A stretch of 43,672 nucleotides of DNA, taken from the NCBI GenBank assembly GCA_902594545.1, contig CACJMO010000009.1, positions 1 to 43,672 of the forward strand, read 5' to 3'. The first letter of the stretch is position 1. The number at the start of each line of letters is the position of its first letter. Both the position numbers and the translations under genes were made by a program. This DNA is from an uncultured SAR86 cluster bacterium. Lineage in GTDB: Bacteria; Pseudomonadota; Gammaproteobacteria; Magnimaribacterales; Magnimaribacteraceae. Under the pieces are notes generated by a model that made no database searches, was not told where the DNA came from, and was given only the letters and a program-made list of their open reading frames with translations. This document shows positions 8,134 to 15,856 of the stretch, piece after piece.

Positions 8134-8595
8134 CTAAAAAGTTTTTTTATTATCAGGAAAAGGGTATTCTTCGGCCGTTTTAAAGAACTCAAGAATCTCA
8201 TTAACACTTTGAGAGCCAAAATCAACGAAAGCTTCGTTTTGCTTAACTCTGACACTCCAGGTAGACATGATATGTTTATGCAAATTCTTCGAAGGATAAT
8301 AAAGCTTTCTGCGTTTATCACCACCAACCTTTGAAAGATAAAATTTCTTTTTCACCAAAAAATTTATAAACCTCTCAACCGACTTGTCACTTAAGTTTGT
8401 CTCTTCTTTTAAGTCATTACTTATGAAGAATCCTTTATCTCTAACAGCTATTTCAGCTAATAGGAAAAGGACGGTATACCTTTGGTCGTAGATATACAGC
8501 TCAGGTATGCCTAAAGCCTTAATAGCTGGGTTTAAAGCCGTTTTAGCACTTGCAGTAGCTTTAACCAATTGAAGATATTTGTCATAAATATGCAC
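8134..8595 (-). CDS. Winged-helix DNA-binding protein, putative transcriptional regulator
   Basis: The frame is open back to a TTG at 8730, but that start would overlap the divergent ferritin-like gene by 12 bases. I prefer GTG at 8595 (153 residues), just behind an extended -10 box. The middle of the protein (ISNDLKEETNLSDKSVERFI followed by a basic KKKFYL...GDKRRKLYY wing) has the pattern of a MarR-like winged helix: recognition helix, then beta-wing. No ligand-binding domain is recognisable. It may regulate the divergent ferritin-like gene. Family assignment is by pattern only, and the start is uncertain. Confidence 0.6.
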   Translation of the reverse strand: MHIYDKYLQLVKATASAKTALNPAIKALGIPELYIYDQRYTVLFLLAEIAVRDKGFFISNDLKEETNLSDKSVERFINFLVKKKFYLSKVGGDKRRKLYYPSKNLHKHIMSTWSVRVKQNEAFVDFGSQSVNEILEFFKTAEEYPFPDNKKTF

Positions 8596-8601
8596 CTTTA
8601 A

Positions 8602-8610
8602 ATTATAACA
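8602..8610 (-). promoter_or_regulatory. Extended -10 element (TGTTATAAT) upstream of the winged-helix gene
   Basis: The minus strand reads TGTTATAAT, an ideal TG-N-TATAAT extended -10 box. The expected transcription start is at or next to base 8595, exactly the GTG proposed as start codon, which again implies a leaderless message. Confidence 0.5.
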
Positions 8611-8718
8611 CAACACACATACCCCCCTATGGTATTGGGAACCTAAATCATAATGATTCTCAAAGTCAGTTCCATTTCCAATAAGCTTTTTAACAAGTTT
8701 ATTTGGTAAATTACAGGT

Positions 8719-9144
8719 ATGAATACACAAAAAGTTAATGATTTACTAAATGAAATTATGGAGTATGAGCTAGCTGGTGTTGTGAGATATACCCACTACT
8801 CTCTAATGGTTACTGGTCCTTATAGGCTGCCTATAGTTGATTTCCTCAAAGAGCAAGCGAATGAGTCTCTACAGCATGCTCAGCAAGCCGGGGAGCTACT
8901 AACCGGATTAGATGGCCACCCAAGCCAAAAAATTGCGAAAATTGTTGAAACAAATAATCACTCGATCAAAGACATACTGGAAGAGAGCTTAGCACATGAA
9001 ATGCATGCTCTTAACTTATACAAAGATCTGCTAGAAATAGTTGAAGGAAATTCAATTTATCTAGAAGAATACACAAGAGGATTAATTGGCCAAGAGGAAG
9101 CACATCAACTTGAGCTTAGAAAAATGTTGAAAGATTTTAGTTAG
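8719..9144 (+). CDS. Ferritin-like / bacterioferritin-family diiron protein
   Basis: This 141-residue, all-helical protein belongs to the ferritin-like superfamily, probably a bacterioferritin-type subunit for iron storage or oxidation. Candidate diiron ligands are E17 (MEYELAG), E49 and H53 (NESLQHA), E94 (AHEMHA), and E127 with H129 (QEEAHQ). It is shorter than the 155-160 residues of classical Bfr. The E49-H53 spacing is E-x3-H, where Bfr has E-x2-H, so it may be a distinct subgroup. No heme-ligand methionine can be assigned. It is divergent from a winged-helix gene. Confidence 0.82.
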   Translation: MNTQKVNDLLNEIMEYELAGVVRYTHYSLMVTGPYRLPIVDFLKEQANESLQHAQQAGELLTGLDGHPSQKIAKIVETNNHSIKDILEESLAHEMHALNLYKDLLEIVEGNSIYLEEYTRGLIGQEEAHQLELRKMLKDFS

Positions 9145-9154
9145 AAAAAAGAGT

Positions 9155-9391
9155 CTATCTTTTGTTCGGAGATTTATGTCTTCCGAAGACATAGCCTCTT
9201 TTAGAAATATGTTTGGTCTTCCTTCCGTAAACTCGTTCTCGCCATAATTTATATGAAGATAACTTAAGTTCGTTTTTCATCAGCTGTTTAACCTCCTTTT
9301 CTGAAAGGCCATAGTTACCCTCGATAGCTTCAAAAGGAGTCCTGTCTTCCCAAGCCATCTCTATAATTCTCGATATTTCTGAAGCTTTCAT
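9155..9391 (-). CDS. TIGR03643 / DUF2805 family small protein
   Basis: This 78-residue protein starts MKASEISRIIEMAWEDRTPF and ends in a basic tail (GRKTKHISKRGYVFGRHKS). It matches my memory of the TIGR03643 (DUF2805) family, a small conserved protein with a helix-turn-helix-like N-terminal half and unknown function. The basic C-terminus suggests nucleic-acid binding, which is inference. It lies 44 bases downstream of the VOC gene on the same strand, and its end faces the ferritin-like gene with 10 bases between. Confidence 0.82.
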   Translation of the reverse strand: MKASEISRIIEMAWEDRTPFEAIEGNYGLSEKEVKQLMKNELKLSSYKLWRERVYGRKTKHISKRGYVFGRHKSPNKR

Positions 9392-9435
9392 GTTAAAAAC
9401 CCGACTTATAATGTTTGAATTTAGATAAATTAAGT

Positions 9436-9735
9436 TTATTCTTTTGAAACTTCTATCATTTCCAAATTATTGCCGTCTAAATCTTTAATATAGATAGAAG
9501 CAGTTCCATCTCTATGCTTTGTTAAATCACCAAATACTGAGGCATCTTCAGTTTCTATTGCAAAGTGAAAAGGATGTTGCTCCGGTAACACTAAAGCCAA
9601 ACTGGTGTTTGCAAAATCTATCATTGCCCAGGTTTCATCCTGATAAGACACCTCTACTTCGTAATTTTTTTTATACCATTCTACAGATCTGGCAATATCT
9701 TCAACCTGTATGGCTATATGATGAATTTTGTCCAT
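9436..9735 (-). CDS. VOC (glyoxalase/bleomycin-resistance fold) family protein
   Basis: The 99-residue protein MDKIHHIAIQVEDIARSVEW... shows the beta-alpha-beta-beta-beta start of the vicinal-oxygen-chelate fold (HHIAIQV) and the C-terminal ...YIKDLDGNNLEMIEV, the family's DPDGN-x-(I/L)-E strand. H6 and E96 are plausible metal ligands. The frame stays open upstream to 9921, but that part is the translation of tRNA-Ser, so the ATG at 9735 is the start. It lies 17 bases after the tRNA on the same strand and is probably transcribed with it. No strong ribosome-binding site is visible. Substrate unknown. Confidence 0.85.
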   Translation of the reverse strand: MDKIHHIAIQVEDIARSVEWYKKNYEVEVSYQDETWAMIDFANTSLALVLPEQHPFHFAIETEDASVFGDLTKHRDGTASIYIKDLDGNNLEMIEVSKE

Positions 9736-9752
9736 AACTTTATGAGGCGCAG

Positions 9753-9844
9753 TGGCGGATAGTGAGGGATTCGAACCCCCGAAGGGTTTGACCCCTTGCC
9801 GGTTTTCAAGACCGGTGCATTCAACCAGACTCTGCCAACTATCC
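9753..9844 (-). tRNA. tRNA-Ser (anticodon UGA)
   Basis: The acceptor stem pairs GGATAGT with ACTATCC, followed by discriminator G and an encoded CCA (3' end at 9753). The D-arm (GCAGAG...), an anticodon stem CCGGT / ACCGG with loop CTTGAAA giving UGA, a long variable arm (AAGGG / CCCTT) and a T-arm with GGTTCGAAT are all present. The long variable arm and the anticodon identify tRNA-Ser reading UCA and other UCN codons. Confidence 0.97.
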
Positions 9845-9866
9845 TTGATTTTATTGCAGCGCGAGC

Positions 9867-9875
9867 ATTGTAACA
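9867..9875 (-). promoter_or_regulatory. Extended -10 promoter of tRNA-Ser
   Basis: The minus strand has TGTTACAAT (TG-N-TACAAT) followed by a GC-rich stretch (GCTCGCGC), the discriminator type typical of stringently controlled stable-RNA promoters. Transcription would start about 16 bases before the mature tRNA 5' end. Confidence 0.5.
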
Positions 9876-9913
9876 AAAAGATCTTCGCATATGTTAAGGA
9901 TGAATGATGTTTT

Positions 9914-9922
9914 TGATACAAT
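9914..9922 (+). promoter_or_regulatory. Candidate extended -10 promoter of the nadA-nadC-nadB operon
   Basis: TGATACAAT is a TG-N-TACAAT extended -10 box, with a partial -35 (TTAAGG at 9894-9899) at 17-base spacing. Transcription would begin about 4-5 bases before the ATG at 9934. If used, it excludes the alternative starts at 9904 and 9907, which have AAGGA at 9896-9900. Confidence 0.4.
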
Positions 9923-9933
9923 TCGCATTAAAC

Positions 9934-10968
9934 ATGGAAGCTTCGTCGAAATTTCTCAATACAGAATTAATTGACCGTCATAAGGACTCTTTAAATAAAA
10001 CAAATAGTCCTGCAAATAAGGAAGACTTATTTGCGTCGATAACAAATAACCTCATAAAAAATAATACCTCCATTGTTTCTCATTATTACGTTGATCCATT
10101 GATTCAGGAAATAACTGAAAAAACAGGCGGTTTCGTAGGCGACTCCTTGGAAATGGCTAAGTTTGGAAGTCAATGCGATTCAAAGAATCTTGTTGTTTGT
10201 GGTGTTAAGTTTATGGCTGAAACAGCAAAAATTTTAAGCCCAGAAAAAAATATCTTTGTTCCTACATTAGAGTCAACTTGTTCTCTAGATTTAGGATGCC
10301 CTGCTCCAGAATTAAAAGCTCTTAAAGATAAGTACCCTGATAGAGTGTTGGTCGTTTACGCTAATACTTCTGCGGAAGTCAAATCTATGTCTGATTGGGT
10401 AGTTACATCGAGTATAGCCAAAGAAATAATCGAAGATCTTCACCTAGAAGGCAAAAAAATTCTTTGGGCACCCGATAAGTATCTTGGCAGTTACCTACAA
10501 AAAGAGACTGGGGCAGATATGATTCTATGGGATAGCGCTTGTGTAGTTCACGAAGAGTTCAAGGCTGACGGAATTAGAAACTTAAAAGCTCTTCATCCTG
10601 ATGCGGGAGTACTAGTGCATCCTGAATCTCCTTCAGAAGTTATCGATATGGCTGATGCAGTAGGCTCTACATCTCATCTTATAAAAGCCTCACAAGAATT
10701 ACAGTTCAAAAAATTTATAGTTGCAACTGACAAATCTATCTTCTATAAAATGAGTCAATTTTCTCCAGACAAAGAGTTTTATGAAGCCCCTACTGGGGGA
10801 GTTGGATCTTCTTGTAAAAGCTGTGCACATTGTCCCTGGATGGGATTAAATTCTCTTCAAAATCTTGATGAATGCGTGGTCGAATTAAAAAATGAAATCG
10901 ATCTAAATGATAATCTGATTGAACTAGCAAAGAAGCCACTTGATAAAATGATTCAATTCAATGCTTAG
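9934..10968 (+). CDS. nadA: Quinolinate synthase A
   Basis: NadA condenses iminoaspartate with dihydroxyacetone phosphate to quinolinate using a [4Fe-4S] cluster, the second step of de novo NAD synthesis. The signature HYYVDP is near residue 50. The likely cluster cysteines are C89 (VVCGVKFMAE), C203 (DSACVVHEEF) and C300 (CKSCAHCPWM, the one before Pro). The start at 9934 gives 344 residues, close to the 347 of E. coli, and places HYY at the expected distance. Starts at 9904 or 9907 would add a hydrophobic 9-10 residue leader but have a Shine-Dalgarno, so the start is not settled. The end overlaps nadC by 8 bases. Confidence 0.95.
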   Translation: MEASSKFLNTELIDRHKDSLNKTNSPANKEDLFASITNNLIKNNTSIVSHYYVDPLIQEITEKTGGFVGDSLEMAKFGSQCDSKNLVVCGVKFMAETAKILSPEKNIFVPTLESTCSLDLGCPAPELKALKDKYPDRVLVVYANTSAEVKSMSDWVVTSSIAKEIIEDLHLEGKKILWAPDKYLGSYLQKETGADMILWDSACVVHEEFKADGIRNLKALHPDAGVLVHPESPSEVIDMADAVGSTSHLIKASQELQFKKFIVATDKSIFYKMSQFSPDKEFYEAPTGGVGSSCKSCAHCPWMGLNSLQNLDECVVELKNEIDLNDNLIELAKKPLDKMIQFNA

Positions 10969-11809
10969 AGATTATAAGCCCGATTTAAAAAAAGTTTCTA
11001 AATCCATAGCTAATGCTTTAGAGGAAGACATTGGTCTTGGAGACGTTACCGGCGAATTAATTAATACAAATCTGTCTATACAAGCCAAATTAATTTGCAG
11101 AGAAGAGACTATCCTGTGTGGTACACAATGGTTTACAGAAGCATTTAAACAGCTTGATCCAAATATATCCATAAACTGGAATAAGCAAGAAGGTGATTTA
11201 ATCTCCGCAAATACTGAACTTGCTCTATTGAAAGGCAACGCTAGATGTATGGTTGCATCAGAGAGAACTGGGCTTAATTTTCTACAAATGATGTCGGGTA
11301 TAGCCTACAAAACCTATAAATATGTAAGTTCGCTTAGCAGATCAAATACAAAATTACTGGATACCAGAAAAACTCTCCCTGGACTGAGGTATGAGCAAAA
11401 ATACTCCGTGCTTGTAGGCGGTGGAGAGAATCACAGAATGGGTTTGTACGACGCAGCCTTGGTAAAAGAAAATCATATTGCTTCAGCAGGTTCTATTGAG
11501 AATGCTGTTAACTCTTTAAGGTCTAATGGGATTCAGCTAATTGAAGTTGAAGTAGAAAGCCTACATCAGCTCGACGAAGCAATAAATTCTGGTGCTAATA
11601 TAGCTATGTTAGATAACTTTGATGACGATAGCCTCAAAAAAGCTACAGAGATAGCCAAGGGAAAAATTAAGCTCGAAGTATCAGGAAATATAGATTTGAG
11701 TCAAATCAATAAATTAAAAAAGCTGAATATTGATTACATTTCTTCAGGAGATTTAACAAAAAACATCTCGGCAACAGACTATTCCTTAATTTTCGAAAAA
11801 ATTGATTAA
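10961..11809 (+). CDS. nadC: Nicotinate-nucleotide pyrophosphorylase (carboxylating)
   Basis: NadC converts quinolinate and PRPP to nicotinate mononucleotide with loss of CO2. The 282-residue protein carries the family core DTRKTLPGLR at residues 134-143 and GGGENHRMGL at about 153-162, whose Arg and Lys residues bind quinolinate and PRPP, plus VKENHI near 168-173. Length is typical. It overlaps nadA by 8 bases and nadB by 8 bases, so all three are translated as one unit. Confidence 0.97.
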   Translation: MLRDYKPDLKKVSKSIANALEEDIGLGDVTGELINTNLSIQAKLICREETILCGTQWFTEAFKQLDPNISINWNKQEGDLISANTELALLKGNARCMVASERTGLNFLQMMSGIAYKTYKYVSSLSRSNTKLLDTRKTLPGLRYEQKYSVLVGGGENHRMGLYDAALVKENHIASAGSIENAVNSLRSNGIQLIEVEVESLHQLDEAINSGANIAMLDNFDDDSLKKATEIAKGKIKLEVSGNIDLSQINKLKKLNIDYISSGDLTKNISATDYSLIFEKID

Positions 11810-13367
11810 AACTGACGTACTCATCATAGGTAGTGGAGCAGCGGGAATGACTGCTGCTATTGAGCTGTCTAAAAATTTTGAAGTAACCTTAATTTCAAAA
11901 AATTCTCTTGTTGATAGCTCTACTTGGTATGCCCAAGGTGGAATTGCAGCTGTGATAGATGAAAAAGATAGCATTGAAGAGCATCTAAGAGATACCTTAA
12001 TAGCGGGAGATGGACTTTGTAACATAGAGGCTGTAAGAGAATGTGTTTCTAAAGGTAGAGAAGCTATAAATTGGCTCAGTGATCTTGGCACTAGCTTCAC
12101 CCTAGATGAAGCTTCTAAAGACTTTCATCTTACTCAAGAAGGCGGTCATTCAAAAAGGCGTGTTGTACATTCAGAAGATGCTACTGGTAAAGAAGTTTCA
12201 AGTTCTCTGGCAGAAATTGTCAGAAATATATCAAACATTAAAATTTTGGAAAATCATATTTGTGTAGACTTAGTTACTAATGGAGGGCGTTGTATTGGAG
12301 CCTATGTCTTGAATATCGACTCGAATAAAGTAATAACATTTAATACAAGTTCAACAATAATCGCTACCGGCGGTGCGAGTAAAATTTATCTCTATACAAG
12401 CAATCCGGATGGTTCGTCTGGTGATGGTATTGGGCTTGCGTGGAGAGCTGGATGTAAAGTTGAAAATTTAGAATTTAATCAATTCCACCCTACATGCTTA
12501 TACCACCCTGAAGCCAAATCATTTCTTTTAAGTGAGGCTCTAAGAGGTGAAGGTGCAATACTCAAAAATCATAAAAATGAAAGATTTATGGAGAAATACG
12601 ATTCAAGATTAGAACTTGCCCCTAGAGATGTAGTTGCAAGATCAATTGATAAAGAAATGAAAATCTCTGGTGCAGACAACGTATTTTTAGACATAAGTCA
12701 CAGACCATCTGAAGAAATTAAGAAAGAGTTCCCTAATATATATGATCAATGCAAGAAGTATGGATTTGATTTAACTGAGGAACCTGTCCCGGTTGTTCCA
12801 GCTGCTCATTATACTTGTGGAGGTGTAAAGGTTGATCTTGATAGTCAAACAAATATATCCGGTTTATACGCCATAGGAGAGGTTTCTAGTACTGGTCTGC
12901 ATGGCGCTAACAGGATGGCAAGCAACTCTCTTCTTGAGTGTATTGTTTTTGCCAAAAAAGCTTCTGATCATATTAGAAAAAGCTTTAGGAGAAATAATAT
13001 TGAGATAGCGGAATGGGACATTTCAAAAGTTACTGAAACTCAAGAAGGTGTCATCATTAGGCACAATTGGGATGAGATTAGAAGATTGATGTGGGATTAT
13101 GTTGGAATTGTTAGATCTAACAACCTTTTAAAAAACGCTGAGACAATGATGAAAAATATAAGCCTAGAGGTAGACGATTTTTATGGTAAATATCTAATAT
13201 CCTCTGATTTGATAGAGCTTAGAAATATCACCTTAGTTGCAAACCTGACCATTAAAAGTGCTCTAAAAAGAAAAGAAAGTAGAGGACTTCATTATTCTTT
13301 GGACTACCCAAATTTATTAAAAACGGCGAAACCAACTATTTTAGATCCCAAAAAAGTTAAAGCTTAA
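11802..13367 (+). CDS. nadB: L-aspartate oxidase
   Basis: NadB is the flavoprotein that oxidises aspartate to iminoaspartate, feeding NadA. The N-terminal FAD-binding motif GSGAAGMTAA is at residues 10-19, followed by the YAQGGIAAV segment. LSEALRGEGA and HGANRMASNSLLE are the conserved substrate and FAD regions. The 521-residue length is normal. The start is a TTG at 11802, within the last codons of nadC, and the next in-frame ATG would remove the FAD motif. The stop directly abuts the converging crotonase gene. Confidence 0.97.
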   Translation: MIKTDVLIIGSGAAGMTAAIELSKNFEVTLISKNSLVDSSTWYAQGGIAAVIDEKDSIEEHLRDTLIAGDGLCNIEAVRECVSKGREAINWLSDLGTSFTLDEASKDFHLTQEGGHSKRRVVHSEDATGKEVSSSLAEIVRNISNIKILENHICVDLVTNGGRCIGAYVLNIDSNKVITFNTSSTIIATGGASKIYLYTSNPDGSSGDGIGLAWRAGCKVENLEFNQFHPTCLYHPEAKSFLLSEALRGEGAILKNHKNERFMEKYDSRLELAPRDVVARSIDKEMKISGADNVFLDISHRPSEEIKKEFPNIYDQCKKYGFDLTEEPVPVVPAAHYTCGGVKVDLDSQTNISGLYAIGEVSSTGLHGANRMASNSLLECIVFAKKASDHIRKSFRRNNIEIAEWDISKVTETQEGVIIRHNWDEIRRLMWDYVGIVRSNNLLKNAETMMKNISLEVDDFYGKYLISSDLIELRNITLVANLTIKSALKRKESRGLHYSLDYPNLLKTAKPTILDPKKVKA

Positions 13368-14141
13368 TTACTTACGCTTAAAGTTCGGAGTTTCTCTTGA
13401 AAGGGAAGCGGCAATGCCAGCTTTAAAATCTTCAGTTTTCTGAAGCCTTACTTGTTCACTTAACTCCCAATCCACAATGTTTTCAATCTGATCGGCAAGG
13501 TCTCCTTTGAGTGTAGCTCTTATTGATTCTACAGCCATAGGTGCTGAGCTCGCTATAGACATAGCAAAAGCTTCTGCCTCTTCATTGAGCTCTTCTTTAG
13601 AGCATAATTTATCAGCAAGACCCATTGCAAAGGCTTCTTCACCATTAACTCTTCTTGCAGACAAAAGCATGTCCATAGCTTTCTGTATCCCCACTATTCT
13701 TGGAAGAGTTATAGATGAACCAAATCCGGGGTGAAACCCTAATTTAGCAAAATTTGCTGCAAATCTTGCTTCAGGGCAAGCAACTCGAAAATCTGCAGAC
13801 AAAGCCAATCCTAGTCCTCCGCCAACAGCCGCACCTTGTACTAATGCAATTACAGGTTTTTTTGTTCTAAATAATCTTACTGCCTGAGCATACAACTTCT
13901 TATAGGGTACAGACTTATCGAGCATATCTTCATCTTCTCCAAAATTTGCACCGGCACAAAAGTTTTTTCCTTCTGATTTAAGGATGATCACTCTGCATTC
14001 ATCCTCTTCATCCAAGGCTTCATAGGCATCAGCAATTTGTTGAATTAAAAAAGCATCAAAAAAGTTATTGGGAGGTCTATGAATTTCTACAAAAGCCAGA
14101 TTACCTTTCAGACTAACGGATATATCATCAAATTTCTGCAT
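13368..14141 (-). CDS. Enoyl-CoA hydratase/isomerase (crotonase) family, atypical active site
   Basis: This 257-residue protein has the crotonase oxyanion-hole segments: NFCAGANF (about 60-67) and GAAVGGGLG (about 103-111). Aligning by eye to rat enoyl-CoA hydratase, the two catalytic glutamates are both missing: the GGGCE position reads GGGLG and the PE position reads NF (residues 130-131). It is therefore unlikely to be a standard hydratase and may be an isomerase, thioesterase or other crotonase. It follows the alkyl-sulfatase-like gene by 2 bases in the same operon, and its stop abuts that of nadB. Confidence 0.85.
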   Translation of the reverse strand: MQKFDDISVSLKGNLAFVEIHRPPNNFFDAFLIQQIADAYEALDEEDECRVIILKSEGKNFCAGANFGEDEDMLDKSVPYKKLYAQAVRLFRTKKPVIALVQGAAVGGGLGLALSADFRVACPEARFAANFAKLGFHPGFGSSITLPRIVGIQKAMDMLLSARRVNGEEAFAMGLADKLCSKEELNEEAEAFAMSIASSAPMAVESIRATLKGDLADQIENIVDWELSEQVRLQKTEDFKAGIAASLSRETPNFKRK

Positions 14142-14143
14142 AA

Positions 14144-15844
14144 TTAATTCCTCAAACTGCTAAAGAAAGAAAGTAAATCTGCCCTACTTCCTTCAATCTC
14201 CAATGTGCCATTGACAAGAGAAACGGGCAAACTCTTTATACCTGATAGTATTGCCTTTAAATCCTCTTCTTTAGATTTTACTTGAACAGAAGATCCAGGG
14301 ATCATGAATGGCTGAATTTCAAGAACGCCTTTTCTAAGAAATAGTGAAAAGGTTTTTGTGCTATCTGTGAAAGTAAACAATAGCTGCATATCCTTATCAA
14401 TGGACTTTTCAGGAATAACATTAACTTTAAGAACTTCCATCATAGCTTCTATGGGATATTTCTTAACTACGTCTATATCGGGAAGCAATATATCATTGGG
14501 TTTATAATTCTCATCAAGCTCCCTAGCACTACTAAGGTAATAATATCTCGAATTAGGATTACTTTCTTTTGCCCCCAAAGCAACCAACGCCGATTGCCTT
14601 AATAGTTGAGTTTGGCGATCACCTGGTTTCATTCTTAAAAGATAATCAGTCAATTGCAAAGACCACTGAAATTCATCATTTAGATAAGATTGTTCTGCTT
14701 CTTGAAATAACTTCTCCCAGCCTCCGGCCAAATTAATGATATTAGAGGCTTCTTCCTTTTTTGGAAGAGGTTTTAAAGAAGAAGGATTTCCGTCAAACCA
14801 TCCGAGATATCCCGAAAATACGTTTTTGGCTGACCATGCTGGTGAGCCATAGAATTCCTGCAAATAAGGGGAATCTCCCAAATGCTTAGGAAGGATTAAA
14901 TTTTCAGCAATTTCATCAGGCTCCATACCCATATTCATTAATCTGATTGTTTGATCATGAATATATTGAATTGCATCACGATAAGTCGTTAGCAAGTTAT
15001 TTATCGTTTTTGCTCCAACTAATGGTCTTGTGTGACTAGGAACAAGGTATTCAGGTTCCAAGTATCGCATCATGTCAATGCTATTTACCCAGCCAACTAA
15101 ATCTCTATAGGGCGTTCCTCTTATTGTGTACAAGTTAGGAAAAGTTTTGTAGAAGTTATCTCCAGGAAATAAAGCTCGTTTCTCGGGCAACCAAACAAAC
15201 AGCTGATCATTTGTTTCTCCAGGAGCATGGTAAAGCTCGATTTTTATTCCGGCAGCTGTAAATGCAAGCTTGTCCGAAAATGTTTTAGTTGGATAAAGAA
15301 GACCAGGCTTCCTTCCATCTCTCCCTATTTCGAGGAAAGGACCTATTCCATTATTTTCAACCTCCTCTCTTGGAAGAACATTGCCAAACATTCGACTGCT
15401 TCTGGAAGAAATAATAGGTCTTAAAATCCCTATGACTCTGGAAAGATACTTTCCGGTAGATTCATGAGCATAAATTTCAGTTGAATCTTCTGCAAAAACA
15501 CTAGCACCATAGGTATGATCACCGTGATTGTGAGTATAGATTATCGCCTCTACCGGATTCGAGTTTATTGAATCAAAAAGATCCTTAACTTCTTGAGCTG
15601 TTTCCACAGTTCCGGTGGTATCTATAATTACATTTGAACCATCACCTTCAATCATTATGGCATTAGCTAATGCAAAGCCTACAGCCACATGAATCCCTTC
15701 GGTTACTTCTATGATCTCTTTTCTAAATTCTTCGGTGTGATTAATAAGGTCTTCAGGAGTGGCTTCCTTAGCTGCCTCTATTGGTTCTGTTTCTGAACAA
15801 CTAAATAGAAAAAAAAGAATTGGAATCAGAAATTTAATTTTCAT
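14144..15844 (-). CDS. Metallo-beta-lactamase-fold alkyl sulfatase-like lipoprotein
   Basis: This 566-residue protein resembles the SdsA/BDS1 alkyl sulfatases, which release sulfate from long-chain alkyl sulfates. The N-terminus ends in a lipobox LFSC (Cys16), so it is probably a lipoprotein outside the inner membrane. The zinc motif THNHGDH is at about 104-110, with PGETNDQ and PSHTRP later supplying further ligands. A middle helical region (HLGDSPYLQEFYG) and a C-terminal SCP2-like domain (last about 120 residues) complete the family layout. It is somewhat shorter than SdsA1 (about 650). It sits directly upstream of a crotonase, consistent with processing of an acyl chain. Confidence 0.85.
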   Translation of the reverse strand: MKIKFLIPILFFLFSCSETEPIEAAKEATPEDLINHTEEFRKEIIEVTEGIHVAVGFALANAIMIEGDGSNVIIDTTGTVETAQEVKDLFDSINSNPVEAIIYTHNHGDHTYGASVFAEDSTEIYAHESTGKYLSRVIGILRPIISSRSSRMFGNVLPREEVENNGIGPFLEIGRDGRKPGLLYPTKTFSDKLAFTAAGIKIELYHAPGETNDQLFVWLPEKRALFPGDNFYKTFPNLYTIRGTPYRDLVGWVNSIDMMRYLEPEYLVPSHTRPLVGAKTINNLLTTYRDAIQYIHDQTIRLMNMGMEPDEIAENLILPKHLGDSPYLQEFYGSPAWSAKNVFSGYLGWFDGNPSSLKPLPKKEEASNIINLAGGWEKLFQEAEQSYLNDEFQWSLQLTDYLLRMKPGDRQTQLLRQSALVALGAKESNPNSRYYYLSSARELDENYKPNDILLPDIDVVKKYPIEAMMEVLKVNVIPEKSIDKDMQLLFTFTDSTKTFSLFLRKGVLEIQPFMIPGSSVQVKSKEEDLKAILSGIKSLPVSLVNGTLEIEGSRADLLSFFSSLRN

Positions 15845-15856
15845 TTTCTTATTGTA

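Noticed and set aside
8019-8327. Open frame of about 100 codons on the minus strand between the PhyH and winged-helix genes
   Set aside because: It lies in another frame within the end of the winged-helix gene and the start of PhyH, and its Leu/Ile/Lys-rich composition is that of a shadow frame.
8596-8730. Extension of the winged-helix protein to a TTG at 8730
   Set aside because: It would overlap the start of the divergent ferritin-like gene, lacks a ribosome-binding site, and crosses a good extended -10 promoter. It is not fully excluded.
9736-9921. N-terminal extension of the VOC protein reading through to 9921
   Set aside because: These codons are the tRNA-Ser gene read as protein (the GSNPSLSAT-type translation of a T-arm). 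The VOC fold begins at the ATG at 9735.
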